From assembly GCF_009720365.1 (NCBI RefSeq), contig NZ_ML769316.1, positions 62,001-126,000 on the forward strand: a stretch of 64,000 bases of DNA, in the 5' to 3' direction. Positions within the stretch are counted from its first letter, which is position 1. Each line of letters starts with the position of its first letter. Below, in pieces: positions 8,901 through 16,309 of this stretch. The stretch comes from Catellatospora paridis. Its GTDB lineage: Bacteria > Actinomycetota > Actinomycetes > Mycobacteriales > Micromonosporaceae. The position numbers were made by a program, and so were the translations under genes. The notes below the pieces were generated by a model. The model saw only the letters and a list, made by a program, of their open reading frames with translations, was not told the DNA's origin and made no database searches.

Positions 8901-9726
8901 GGCGACGGCATTCGCCGCCGACGGCCGCTTGGTCACCGGCTCCAGCGACAAGACCGTTCGGGTCTGGGACGAGCAAGGGCAGCTGCTGCACACCCTCACC
9001 GGCCACGACGGGCCCGTCAATGCAGTGGCGTTCGCCACCGACGGCCGCCTGGCCACCGGCTCCGACAACAGCATGTTGGTTTGGGACGAGCATATGCAGC
9101 TGCTGTCCCGCACCCTCACCGACCGCACTGGCCCCGTCTCGGCCGTGGCGTTCGCCGCCGACGGCCGCCTGGCCACCGGCTACCAAGACGGAAGGATCTG
9201 CGTCTGGGACGAGCATGCGCAGCTGCTGCAAACCCACGCCAGCCACGGCGGCCCCGTCCGGGCACTGGCGTTCGCCGCCGACGGCCGCCTAGCCGCCGGG
9301 TCCACTGGCCGGACCGTCCGGGTCTGGGACGAGCAAGCGCAGCTGCTGCACACCCTCACCGGCCACGACGGCCCCGTCAATGCAGTGGCGTTCGCCACCG
9401 ACGGCCGCCTGGCCACCGGTTCCCACGACAAGACCGTCCGGCTCTGGGACGAACAAGGGCAGCTGCTGCACAACCTCACCGACCACTACGGCCTCGTCGA
9501 GGCGGTGGCATTCGCCGCCGACGGCCGCCTGGCCACCGGTGATGGCCATGGGAGGGTGCGTGTGCGGTTCGAGGCGGTGGACGATGCGGCCCTCGTCTAC
9601 CACGCACGCGCTCTCCGCCCCCCTGCACTGACCCCGCGTCAACGCATCGAACTGGGCCTTTCAGCGGACCCTGGTTCCAGAGGCGGCGAGCCATCCACCA
9701 CGGAAGTGTGGTCCGTCGTCGAGTAG
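5902..9726 (+). CDS. STAND NTPase with 14 C-terminal WD40 blades
   Basis: The open frame is 1274 aa. Residues 1-65 look non-coding (Pro/Arg/Ser-rich, overlapping the tRNA scar flank), so the true start is probably a later GTG or TTG near 6090-6150. A membrane segment lies at about 125-147 ('LMGVMVMVVVISWWLWARRG'). The nSTAND1 NTPase follows: 'NPYPGLTAYQ' lead-in, Walker A 'VGPSGAGKSSL' (208-215), Walker B 'LLIVVDQFEEL', and the helical region to about 640. The remainder is 14 WD40 blades of the 'AVAFAADGRLATG...VRVWDE' type, interrupted after blade 7 by a non-repeat insert of about 50 residues. The layout fits two seven-bladed propellers. STAND proteins are ATP-driven switches, and such membrane-anchored forms are common in actinomycetes. 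No effector domain is visible, so it may signal to a partner. Ligand unknown. Confidence 0.85.
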   Translation: MFDLPRLASAVRPDPGARPRACSSLSTTYAATVAPSTKPSAYTPGAGPRAGLGSGRRRATGGAGVLQWSLSTSSIDLFRGVVAVRQQGRSPFDYWAFVFGTGMGLFTNLATATADDWPGWLQPVVSYAWLMGVMVMVVVISWWLWARRGPFRAAPRWVDGDRNPYPGLTAYQAQQAAVFAGRVDETRDLVERVAIGSSSRLRFVPVVGPSGAGKSSLVLAGLLSRLDARWRVLPDITPGNDGLGRLADVLGVALGPAADRAAAHPDVRAGDPVLGPVLSRLAELRQRADRLLIVVDQFEELATLHTADERGRFMGLLAWLVRRDSRLHVVATVRSEYIGVFQQGPGSELFTAPFMVNVMTKDQLRQVIQQPAAETDTTFDDGLAEDILAEAGGGDVLPLLSYFLSDLYDRRGDDHHISRADYQAAGTVFGIIDRRARLAVDDTGLSEKRCLDVLLAFVSLAGSEPTRQAVFANDLGPDERAVVEAFVEQRLITSDVRDGATVYAIGHEALLRRWDRMREHIAAHAEQLRRTTELAALAAAWQAVGRSPDYLVDGRRLRDLHSATRQLFLPARDRQYLTASYHRDRQSRKFRADNAARTTLAMLSTDPVKAFALAYGIYTELAPTPLARYALQAAMPAEEVLAWRAFDHVGALAYAADGRLSTGTQDGTVLVWDEQGQLLHILTGHDGPIQTVAFAADGRLASGSDDKTVRVWDEQGQLLHTLTGHDGIFVAVAFAADGRLATGAGDSVRIWDERGQLLHTLPDIDGSVEAVAFAPDGRLATGCRDGTVQVWHERGPLLQTVTDHHRHGPVVLAFAADGRLATGGVEDRVFRVWDEHGQLLHTLTDHDGSVAAVAFAADGRLATAYHDGTVRVWDEHGQLLHTLTDHDGPVGAVAFGSDGRLATGSDDRTIRVRGLAGEILVVLRGFSTLGRAGTVCDVPAAAKPAHPSRVLTYDLLSDAISVAFAADGRLAVASKDKTVRVWDDHGQLLHTLTGHYGPVRATAFAADGRLVTGSSDKTVRVWDEQGQLLHTLTGHDGPVNAVAFATDGRLATGSDNSMLVWDEHMQLLSRTLTDRTGPVSAVAFAADGRLATGYQDGRICVWDEHAQLLQTHASHGGPVRALAFAADGRLAAGSTGRTVRVWDEQAQLLHTLTGHDGPVNAVAFATDGRLATGSHDKTVRLWDEQGQLLHNLTDHYGLVEAVAFAADGRLATGDGHGRVRVRFEAVDDAALVYHARALRPPALTPRQRIELGLSADPGSRGGEPSTTEVWSVVE
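7836..9570 (+). repeat. 14 tandem WD40-coding repeats (about 120 bp each)
   Basis: The DNA repeats with a period near 120 bp (40 codons). Words such as gtggcgttcgccgccgacgg and ctgctgcacaccctcaccg recur almost unchanged, so the blades were amplified or homogenised recently. The array is broken at about 8640-8785 by a non-repeat segment between blades 7 and 8. Confidence 0.85.
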
Positions 9727-9935
9727 CCAGGCCGAGCCGGAGCAGTACTGACGGCCAGGCCCGAAGAGGTCGCGGCGACCGATTGGCAGGTCCGCAGACC
9801 TCGCCGAGTGCGCCAAGGTCGCCGACCCAAGTCCATACAGATGCCCTTCACCGACGCGGCGGCTTTCTGCGCCAGGTGACCGGCGCGAAGTCGTCGATCC
9901 GGGCGCCGAGCGGCGATCGGCCCTTGTACCCGTCA

Positions 9936-9959
9936 ACGGCCCCATGAGGGCGGGGCCGT
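9936..9959 (+). terminator. terminator-like hairpin
   Basis: ACGGCCCC (9936-9943) pairs with GGGGCCGT (9952-9959) across an 8-nt loop, followed by GGTTGT. It lies 210 bp after the STAND/WD40 stop codon. Confidence 0.5.
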
Positions 9960-9998
9960 GGTTGTCATGGCTGGGCGGCCCCGAAGTCCGCGGCACAT

Positions 9999-10036
9999 AG
10001 CGGGTGGCGCGCTTCCGCGAAAGCACGCCACCCGCT
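9999..10036. terminator. 11-bp stem hairpin
   Basis: AGCGGGTGGCG (9999-10009) and CGCCACCCGCT (10026-10036) are perfectly complementary around a 16-nt loop. No U-tract follows on either strand. It probably insulates the WD40 gene from the downstream operon. Confidence 0.5.
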
Positions 10037-10199
10037 CACTCGTGTCACCGGCGGCCTGGCGGTCCGTGTACACCATGACGCCGCACGCACTGCACGGGAG
10101 CGTCCGCGGCACGACGAGACGACACCACATGCCGCGTTTCTTGTTTTTCTACCTCAAGTGAGGGAGGATTTCGCGAAGACTTGATCGCATGGAGGACTC

Positions 10200-10832
10200 G
10201 TGAGTCGACCCCACCTGGTACACGAAAGCGGGGATCGTGATCCCCGCTTAGAGAAGCTCGGCATCTCCGCGAAGATCATCGCGATGGCGGTCGAGGCCGG
10301 CGAGGCCGAGGCCCGCCAGTGCACCGACAACGATCCCGTGATGGCCCGCGGCTTCGTCCGGTACTTCCGCACCGTACGGGTGCTGCGCGAGGGCACCGCC
10401 CCGCTCGGCTGGAGCAAGGACAATCCCCGCAACCTCGCGCGGACGCTCAGCCCTGACCGTAAGTTCGCGATCGTGACCGCGCTCGGAGACGAACGCACCG
10501 GGGATTCGAGTGCGCAGCCCTCGACCAAGTACCACAAAGGGCCGATGATGCTTCAGGCGGTCGGCGACAACATCCAGCTTGAGCTGTTCACGCTGCCCGA
10601 ACAGGATCTCCAGGACGAGCACGCTACGGCGACGTGGATCCTGCTGTATCACATCAGCTCCGGCGAGATCCGCTATGAGTTGTCGCTGCCGGTGGCGACC
10701 ACAGGCGGTCGTCTATCCGGTTGGCAGGAGCGCATCCTGTTCCCGTCGATGCCGCGCGAGCCTCAAGCGCACCTGAACCTGCCGCCAGATGAGTTCCCGC
10801 CGGACATCGACATCCTCGTCGCACGCCGCTGA
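10200..10832 (+). CDS. hypothetical protein, first gene of an HTH-ImmA/IrrE operon
   Basis: A 210-residue soluble protein that I do not recognise. It starts at GTG 10200 behind a clear GGAGGA site. It has an N-terminal helical half ('LEKLGISAKIIAMAVEAGEA') and a C-terminal half rich in beta strand ('LELFTLPEQDL', 'TWILLYHISSGEIRYELSLP'), ending 'FPPDIDILVARR'. No signal peptide or membrane segment is seen. It lies 23 bp upstream of the XRE-ImmA/IrrE gene on the same strand, an arrangement in which the first gene is often the substrate or toxin partner controlled by the HTH-protease. It could be a toxin or signalling partner, but nothing in the sequence proves that. Confidence 0.75.
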   Translation: MSRPHLVHESGDRDPRLEKLGISAKIIAMAVEAGEAEARQCTDNDPVMARGFVRYFRTVRVLREGTAPLGWSKDNPRNLARTLSPDRKFAIVTALGDERTGDSSAQPSTKYHKGPMMLQAVGDNIQLELFTLPEQDLQDEHATATWILLYHISSGEIRYELSLPVATTGGRLSGWQERILFPSMPREPQAHLNLPPDEFPPDIDILVARR

Positions 10833-10855
10833 CCTGAACCTGATTTGATCATCTA

Positions 10856-11950
10856 ATGGACACGCTGACCACAAGTCGCCTGATCTTGGCCCGCAAGCGG
10901 CGAGGACTGTCGCTCGTCAAGCTCGCTCAGGTGACTGGCATCAGCGCGCGCAGCCTGTCAGCGTACGAGAACGGCCATCAGCAGCCCAGCCTCGACAACC
11001 TCCGCGCGCTCAGCAGGGCACTCGCCTTTCCTGTCTCCTTCTTCTTCGCCGCAGAGCTGGACGAGATCCCCATCGAGGCGATCAGCTTCCGCGCGCTGAG
11101 CAAGACACCGGCGTTCCGGCGAGACGCCGCGCGGAGCGCCGGCCGGATCGCACTGCTGCTCAACGACTGGATCGACGAACGCTTCGTCCTCCCCGCTCCC
11201 GACGTGCCGCATCTGCCGAAGACTGACCCGGAGACCGCCGCCGAGATGGTCCGCGCTCGCTGGGGCCTGGGGCAAGCACCCATCGCGAACATGGTCCATC
11301 TTTTGGAGGCGCACGGCGTCCGGGTGTATTCCCTCGCGGCCGAATGCACTGACGTAGATGCATTCTCCACGTACCGCGGCAAGGATCCGCTGGTTCTGCT
11401 CGACGTCAGCAAGTCCGGCGAGCGCATTCGGTTCGACAGTGCGCACGAGCTAGGTCATCTAGTGTTGCACAGCGAACACCGGGAGCCGCACGGCCCGGAT
11501 GCCGAGCAGGAGGCCAACCGGTTCGCGGCAGCCTTCTTGATGCCCCGCGCCGACATTCTCTCCCACGGCCTGCAGGGTGCCATGACCGACCGGATCATAG
11601 CTTGGAAGGCACGGTGGCGAGTCTCGGCGATGGCTCTGGCGCACCGCCTGCACGAGGTCGACATGCTGACCGAATGGGGCTACCGAAGCGTCTGCGTCAA
11701 CCTGTCACGGATGGGCTACCGCAGCACCGAGCCTGACGGCATCCCTCCGGAGACTTCACAGGTACTTGCCAAGGTCTTTCAGGCGGTCCGTGCCGACGGG
11801 CTGTCACCTGCCGGGATCGCCAAGGAGCTGCAGCTCCACCTTCCCGAGCTGAACAGGCACGTGTTTGGCCTCATCCCGACGGCGATCGAAGGCGGGGCCA
11901 CTCGTGATGCCGGCCGAGGGCGGGCGAGGCTCACCGTGGTGAAGAGCTGA
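10856..11950 (+). CDS. XRE-family regulator fused to ImmA/IrrE metallopeptidase
   Basis: A 364-residue protein. An N-terminal Cro/C1-type HTH (about 8-62, 'LILARKRRGLSLVKLAQVTG' then 'SLSAYENGHQQPS') precedes a DUF955/ImmA-IrrE zinc peptidase domain with the HExxH motif at 197-201 ('SAHELGHLVLH') and the downstream acidic helix 'EQEANRFAAAFLMPR'. ImmA cleaves the ICEBs1 repressor and IrrE/DdrO controls radiation response; fused HTH-ImmA proteins serve as self-contained stress or antitoxin regulators. The C-terminal region ('AHRLHEVDMLTEWGYRSVCV') is typical of the family. It is co-transcribed with the flanking unknown gene and the Mrr-like nuclease, suggesting control of that operon in response to DNA damage or infection. 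Confidence 0.92.
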   Translation: MDTLTTSRLILARKRRGLSLVKLAQVTGISARSLSAYENGHQQPSLDNLRALSRALAFPVSFFFAAELDEIPIEAISFRALSKTPAFRRDAARSAGRIALLLNDWIDERFVLPAPDVPHLPKTDPETAAEMVRARWGLGQAPIANMVHLLEAHGVRVYSLAAECTDVDAFSTYRGKDPLVLLDVSKSGERIRFDSAHELGHLVLHSEHREPHGPDAEQEANRFAAAFLMPRADILSHGLQGAMTDRIIAWKARWRVSAMALAHRLHEVDMLTEWGYRSVCVNLSRMGYRSTEPDGIPPETSQVLAKVFQAVRADGLSPAGIAKELQLHLPELNRHVFGLIPTAIEGGATRDAGRGRARLTVVKS

Positions 11951-12007
11951 GGCCATGCCGTCAGTCCCTCGGTACCGCTGTAACAGGATGTCAGCCCGCG
12001 ACGGAGA

Positions 12008-13864
12008 ATGTCGAGCGTGGAATACGATCTGTCCGATCTCGGTGAGCGCCAGTTCGAGCAGCTGACACAGGCTGTCGCGAGCTCGATGTTTGGCTCCTCC
12101 TTCCATGCCTTCGGCCCAGGGCCAGACGGTGGTCGCGACGGAACCTTCGAAGGGCAGTTCGTGCTCGATGATGCGCGCTGGGATGGGTATGGTGTGCTTC
12201 AGGCCAAGTTCAGAAACGGCCCTTCGCCCGATCCTTCCGTGGGTGCGTCGTGGTTGAAACAGCAGATCCGGGGCGAACTCGAGCAATGGGCCGATGTCGA
12301 GCTGGCCAGGGTGCGCAGTGGCCGAAGGCCGGACTACCTCATCTTCGCGACGAACGTTCGCCTCTCGGCGGTACCCGGGACTGGCGGCAGGGACGTGATT
12401 GCCAAGTTGGTCAGCTCCTACGCATCCCGTATCGGCATTAAGGACTGGCGGGTCTGGGATCACTACCACTTGTGCACCTTGCTGACCAGGTACCAGGATA
12501 TTCGCGCCCACTTCGGGCTAGACACCCAGGGAGACGTGCTGACCCAGATGCGACGAAGCCTTCAGGGCCGATCTGAGGTCGGCGCGGGAGACCCGCGTTT
12601 CACCATGGCGTTCAGAACCGCCTTCCGTCAGGCTGGTGGGCGTGCGGTGATCGGAGATCCTGTCACGAGCATCTATCACGAAGGCCCAGGTGCCGTTCAG
12701 GTCTTTGAGACAGACGAAGGCACGACTACCGTCCTAGCTGGGATCCTGAACGAACCAGTGGCTGTGATATGCGACGAGTGGTGGAATGCTCTGCGGTCGC
12801 TTAGCCCAGCTCCGCAAGCGTTGGGCGGCCTAGCAGGTGCAGGCTTTCCCGTAGCCAGCACCGGAGTGATCGGACAACGCACCGTAGGCGTCAGGTTGCG
12901 CGGTGGATCTTGGGGTGCTGGTTTGGTCGACAGAGATCCGCACGGATCTTATCGTTGGCGTCCAGAGGTCACATACACGATGACAGCGTCTCGAGACCGA
13001 ACGACATGGTCGAGTTCTCATGATCGCGAGTGGCTGCGGTTGAGGGTTGCGCATCGCCCTGCTTTATTCGTGCCCGATCTCATAATCGACGCCGTTGGAC
13101 GCCGACGTCTCGTTGAAGCGTTGACACGCAGTACTTTGCCTCGTGTGGTTGCCTCCCTTCTGCAAGATCGAAACACGATGACCCGAACGCTCTTCGCCAA
13201 AGGCACAGACGCGCCTGCCTGGAAGTTGACCTCCGATGAGTACCGTCGGAACGACACCCGTTTCGCCACATACGGCATCCGTTTCACGGATGGTTCAGAT
13301 GAGATCGCCGCAGCCGACCTTCGGGTGCAACTCAGCGACGGGATCTCGGATGCGCTGCTACTTGCTGATCTTCGCATCGATGCAAAATTGATGAGGCCAC
13401 TCCCAGTACTGCATGCATCAGAAGCATTCGAGGCCTCAATGCTGGACCGCGTCTACGGAAATGGCTCCATCGCTCCGCGCCTGAAGACCGACGAACTGTT
13501 CAGGATCTGGAATAGCGCGTGGGAGCTAGCGGACGACATCGCCCTTCACGCCTTCGCCGAGCAAGCACAGACACTGCCCGCACAAGGCCAGCCCAAGCTC
13601 GAACTCCACCTGGGCATGCTATATCCGTATGGGACATCATCAGCTGACCGAACCCGGCTGGGCGATGTCCTGGATTTCCAGGATCTCGGGATGCTCCAGC
13701 ATCCGCTGCTTGACGATGTTGCGGTCGGGGTAACCGCTCCCGTACGGCTAAAGGCAGAGGAGCGCTTCGTCACACTCACCGGCGCGGTGAGGCACTTTGC
13801 GCTGGCATATGGCTACCTGGACGCAGATTCTTGGCAGCCCGATTCTCAGATTAACGCTTACTAG
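12008..13864 (+). CDS. Mrr-like PD-(D/E)XK nuclease-domain protein
   Basis: 618 aa. Residues 15-70 carry a Mrr-type restriction endonuclease core: 'FEQLTQAVASSMFGS', 'GPDGGRDGTFEG' (catalytic Asp about 44), then 'GVLQAKFRN' (QxK at 65-67). The remaining roughly 450 residues are unrecognised and mixed alpha/beta. Mrr-like domains attached to sensor regions cut invading or modified DNA. The ATG at 12008 follows GGAGA closely, and the gene is 57 bp downstream of the ImmA/IrrE gene, so it is probably the effector of that operon. It converges on the CHAT protease gene, with 69 bp between stop codons. The C-terminal half could recognise a phage component; this is inference. Confidence 0.8.
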   Translation: MSSVEYDLSDLGERQFEQLTQAVASSMFGSSFHAFGPGPDGGRDGTFEGQFVLDDARWDGYGVLQAKFRNGPSPDPSVGASWLKQQIRGELEQWADVELARVRSGRRPDYLIFATNVRLSAVPGTGGRDVIAKLVSSYASRIGIKDWRVWDHYHLCTLLTRYQDIRAHFGLDTQGDVLTQMRRSLQGRSEVGAGDPRFTMAFRTAFRQAGGRAVIGDPVTSIYHEGPGAVQVFETDEGTTTVLAGILNEPVAVICDEWWNALRSLSPAPQALGGLAGAGFPVASTGVIGQRTVGVRLRGGSWGAGLVDRDPHGSYRWRPEVTYTMTASRDRTTWSSSHDREWLRLRVAHRPALFVPDLIIDAVGRRRLVEALTRSTLPRVVASLLQDRNTMTRTLFAKGTDAPAWKLTSDEYRRNDTRFATYGIRFTDGSDEIAAADLRVQLSDGISDALLLADLRIDAKLMRPLPVLHASEAFEASMLDRVYGNGSIAPRLKTDELFRIWNSAWELADDIALHAFAEQAQTLPAQGQPKLELHLGMLYPYGTSSADRTRLGDVLDFQDLGMLQHPLLDDVAVGVTAPVRLKAEERFVTLTGAVRHFALAYGYLDADSWQPDSQINAY

Positions 13865-13933
13865 AAACAGTTCGACTCGAGCCACTGGTAGACCTAGTCC
13901 CGAGCTATTCGCGCGGACCGCAGAACTCGGTGT

Positions 13934-16183
13934 TCATGACACGCTCTCCCTCACCTTTTCAGACAGCGGCTGGAGATAAATCCGGTCGGGGCATCCAGCA
14001 AAGATATAGAACAAAGACTCGGGCACATAGCCTGGGCGCCTAAACCAGTTCCGAACCCGGTCTCCAATCCCCCGGTCCTCCGCTATCTCCGCCAATACAT
14101 CTTCCGTATCCGCATAGATTCGGCCGGCGCGTAGTCGTCCGACCGACCTTGTGCCCATAAACTCCGCCACGACCGATTGCTGATTGTCATTGCGGTCACG
14201 TCCCCAGGCGTGAAGCGAAGGACTTCCGCTGAGAACGTCAAAGACCGCATTTGACGTCTGTGTATGCTGCCAAACCTCCAACAGCGTAAGATGATTTACA
14301 CGGCTGGCTAGCACCTCGGCGATATACACAAAGAACCGCGACATGAGTATCGCGTTGCGATAGACATCAACAGGGACTTGGGTGCCGAGCACCGCGACGG
14401 CCCCTTCGCGTAAGAGTAGGTCAGTTATCGATACTGTTCCAGCGCCTCTTGGCGCGACGGAGCACGCGCTCAGGATTACCACCGGAGGCAGCGTGCCGAC
14501 ACCGTCACCCAGCCAAACCTGGTCTCCTACCTGAATTCCCGCAACGTTGTTCTCCCTTAAAAGGACCCCATGCGCACTTATGACAAGAATATGCGGCTCG
14601 TATGAGGCGATCGCATCGCGCATGGCACGCACCGACGAGGTCTCGACGATCTTCATTGCGATGCGCGGTTGCTCCGAATTGACGCGCTCAGCGGCGACGG
14701 CCCAACCACTTCGTGATTCTGGGCCGATTCGGTCATCGATGGAGATGCACTCACAAACGAGTACCCGCAGGCCTTGCGTGAGTTCGATAGGCGGTATGTA
14801 GGCGAGCTGTTTTTGGACGGTCCTGGTGAGCGGCAGAAGCGGGCGGTACGCAATCGGTACACGAGTCAACAATGGTGACGTGTCTCCCGGCAAGCGAAGT
14901 AAGCCGACGGGAAAGTTTGAAAAGACGGTTAGGGACGACGCACGGCCGATGGTTGTGACGACCGCTTCGCTCAGAATGGGCGCGCCGATCGCATTCAGCT
15001 TGTCGAGCATCTTCCAGACCGCCGGACCGTTCTGGGTTCGCTGCTCGAAATGTCGTTCGAGTTTAGCCAGGACGACGAATGCCTCCGGTGAAATCGCCGG
15101 AAGTACTATGCCGACACCACTCTGGGCGAGCGATTGGTGAGTCGTCACAAAATTTATGGCGGCGTGTTCGACGATGGCATCGGATTCGCCGGTGTAGTCA
15201 GGCACCCAACTGTCCGCGGGTTCGCGATTTTTCGGTACCATTCGGTCCCGTGCCGTGGCACCGTAGGCGTTTCTGATGTAGGCGGGAGCAACCCCAGGCA
15301 CGGCGATGGTAACGGGAAACTTCATCTTGTGGCGTTCATCCAGCACCGTCGGTATCAGTAGCCCTTCGGCTTCCGCTTGTTCGCGATCTTCGCGTTCCAG
15401 ACGGGCAGTTGCGGCCAGGTACGCTTGAGTTATAAGAGCCTGCCCAATGGTCTCGGCAAGCTTGGCATCGGCATTCTGCTGAGGATCGCCGTCAACGCCG
15501 AGCTGGCGTGCTATCCAGCGCCTTGGCAGGTCGACGGCGGCGAATTCGAGATGCTTGGTGAGGGTAGGTTCCTTTCCAAGATAAGGCAGCTCGGGTGAGA
15601 AGTGGCGGGGTATGGCCCGCCAGTGCTCTTTCAAACTTTCATCTGATAAGGATGAGATAGCTGCCGCTGGGAGTGCGAACCCAATTTCGCGAGAGCGTTC
15701 GGATACTTCCTCTAATAAATCATCCGCACACAGGGTTAGTGTAGGCACGAAGGGAATAGAACGCGCCTTTATGTCATCCGACATAAAACTTGTCAGAGGA
15801 ATCAGAAGGATGCCGTGACCAAAATAAAGGAGCTGCGATGCCTTCATAGCAAGAGGCGGATTGTCAATCAAGTCGTGAAGTGTGCGGGGGAGATGAAGAC
15901 AATACCAAAGCCCCGACAAGACCGGTGCTAGATCCCCGTCAAACCCATGAGGAACCGTAGACCCTGATTGAGCGCCCTCCCGCTCATGCTGGAATACAAC
16001 TGGCTCATATGGGCCAACACCTGCACTTGGGCGGAACACGACAGCATAGAGAGGCGGCCACGGCGGCACGGAAACCTTGCCTGTCACGTCATCCACCACT
16101 TTTCCCGCCCCAGCCCGGCGGGCCAGAAGTTCGCACACATAGGTTAGCCCTATGAGAAATGATGGGGCTAACCGCGGGACCAT
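13934..16183 (-). CDS. CHAT-domain (caspase-fold) protease
   Basis: 749 aa. The C-terminal third is a CHAT peptidase with the catalytic dyad visible: His 538 in 'ILVISAHGVLL' and Cys 574 in 'VVILSACSVAPRG', followed by 'LLLREGAVAVLGTQVPVDV'. CHAT proteases are caspase relatives that act in bacterial immunity, for example the Craspase TPR-CHAT of type III-E CRISPR. The N-terminal 500 residues have no recognised repeat. The gene is visibly less GC-rich than its neighbours, with many A/T-ending codons, pointing to separate acquisition. It converges on the Mrr-like gene. The start ATG has only a weak GAG Shine-Dalgarno. No dedicated substrate gene is evident next door. Confidence 0.85.
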   Translation of the reverse strand: MVPRLAPSFLIGLTYVCELLARRAGAGKVVDDVTGKVSVPPWPPLYAVVFRPSAGVGPYEPVVFQHEREGAQSGSTVPHGFDGDLAPVLSGLWYCLHLPRTLHDLIDNPPLAMKASQLLYFGHGILLIPLTSFMSDDIKARSIPFVPTLTLCADDLLEEVSERSREIGFALPAAAISSLSDESLKEHWRAIPRHFSPELPYLGKEPTLTKHLEFAAVDLPRRWIARQLGVDGDPQQNADAKLAETIGQALITQAYLAATARLEREDREQAEAEGLLIPTVLDERHKMKFPVTIAVPGVAPAYIRNAYGATARDRMVPKNREPADSWVPDYTGESDAIVEHAAINFVTTHQSLAQSGVGIVLPAISPEAFVVLAKLERHFEQRTQNGPAVWKMLDKLNAIGAPILSEAVVTTIGRASSLTVFSNFPVGLLRLPGDTSPLLTRVPIAYRPLLPLTRTVQKQLAYIPPIELTQGLRVLVCECISIDDRIGPESRSGWAVAAERVNSEQPRIAMKIVETSSVRAMRDAIASYEPHILVISAHGVLLRENNVAGIQVGDQVWLGDGVGTLPPVVILSACSVAPRGAGTVSITDLLLREGAVAVLGTQVPVDVYRNAILMSRFFVYIAEVLASRVNHLTLLEVWQHTQTSNAVFDVLSGSPSLHAWGRDRNDNQQSVVAEFMGTRSVGRLRAGRIYADTEDVLAEIAEDRGIGDRVRNWFRRPGYVPESLFYIFAGCPDRIYLQPLSEKVRESVS

Positions 16184-16309
16184 CGTTTCTCGTTACCAGA
16201 TGTTTTCGAGACTCCGACCGGATCTAGGTGGCCAGGTCTGATGATGACCTACAGCGATACGGCCAAGCAGCACCGCGCGGCGATGATCGCTCTCGCCGTC
16301 CGCCGAAAT

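Larger units (their letters stand above)
9727..10199. other. intergenic region with two hairpins
   Basis: No gene is supported here; the open frames on both strands have non-coding composition. It contains two strong inverted repeats (listed separately) that would stop transcription from the WD40 gene. A ribosome-binding site for the next gene lies at its end. Confidence 0.6.
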
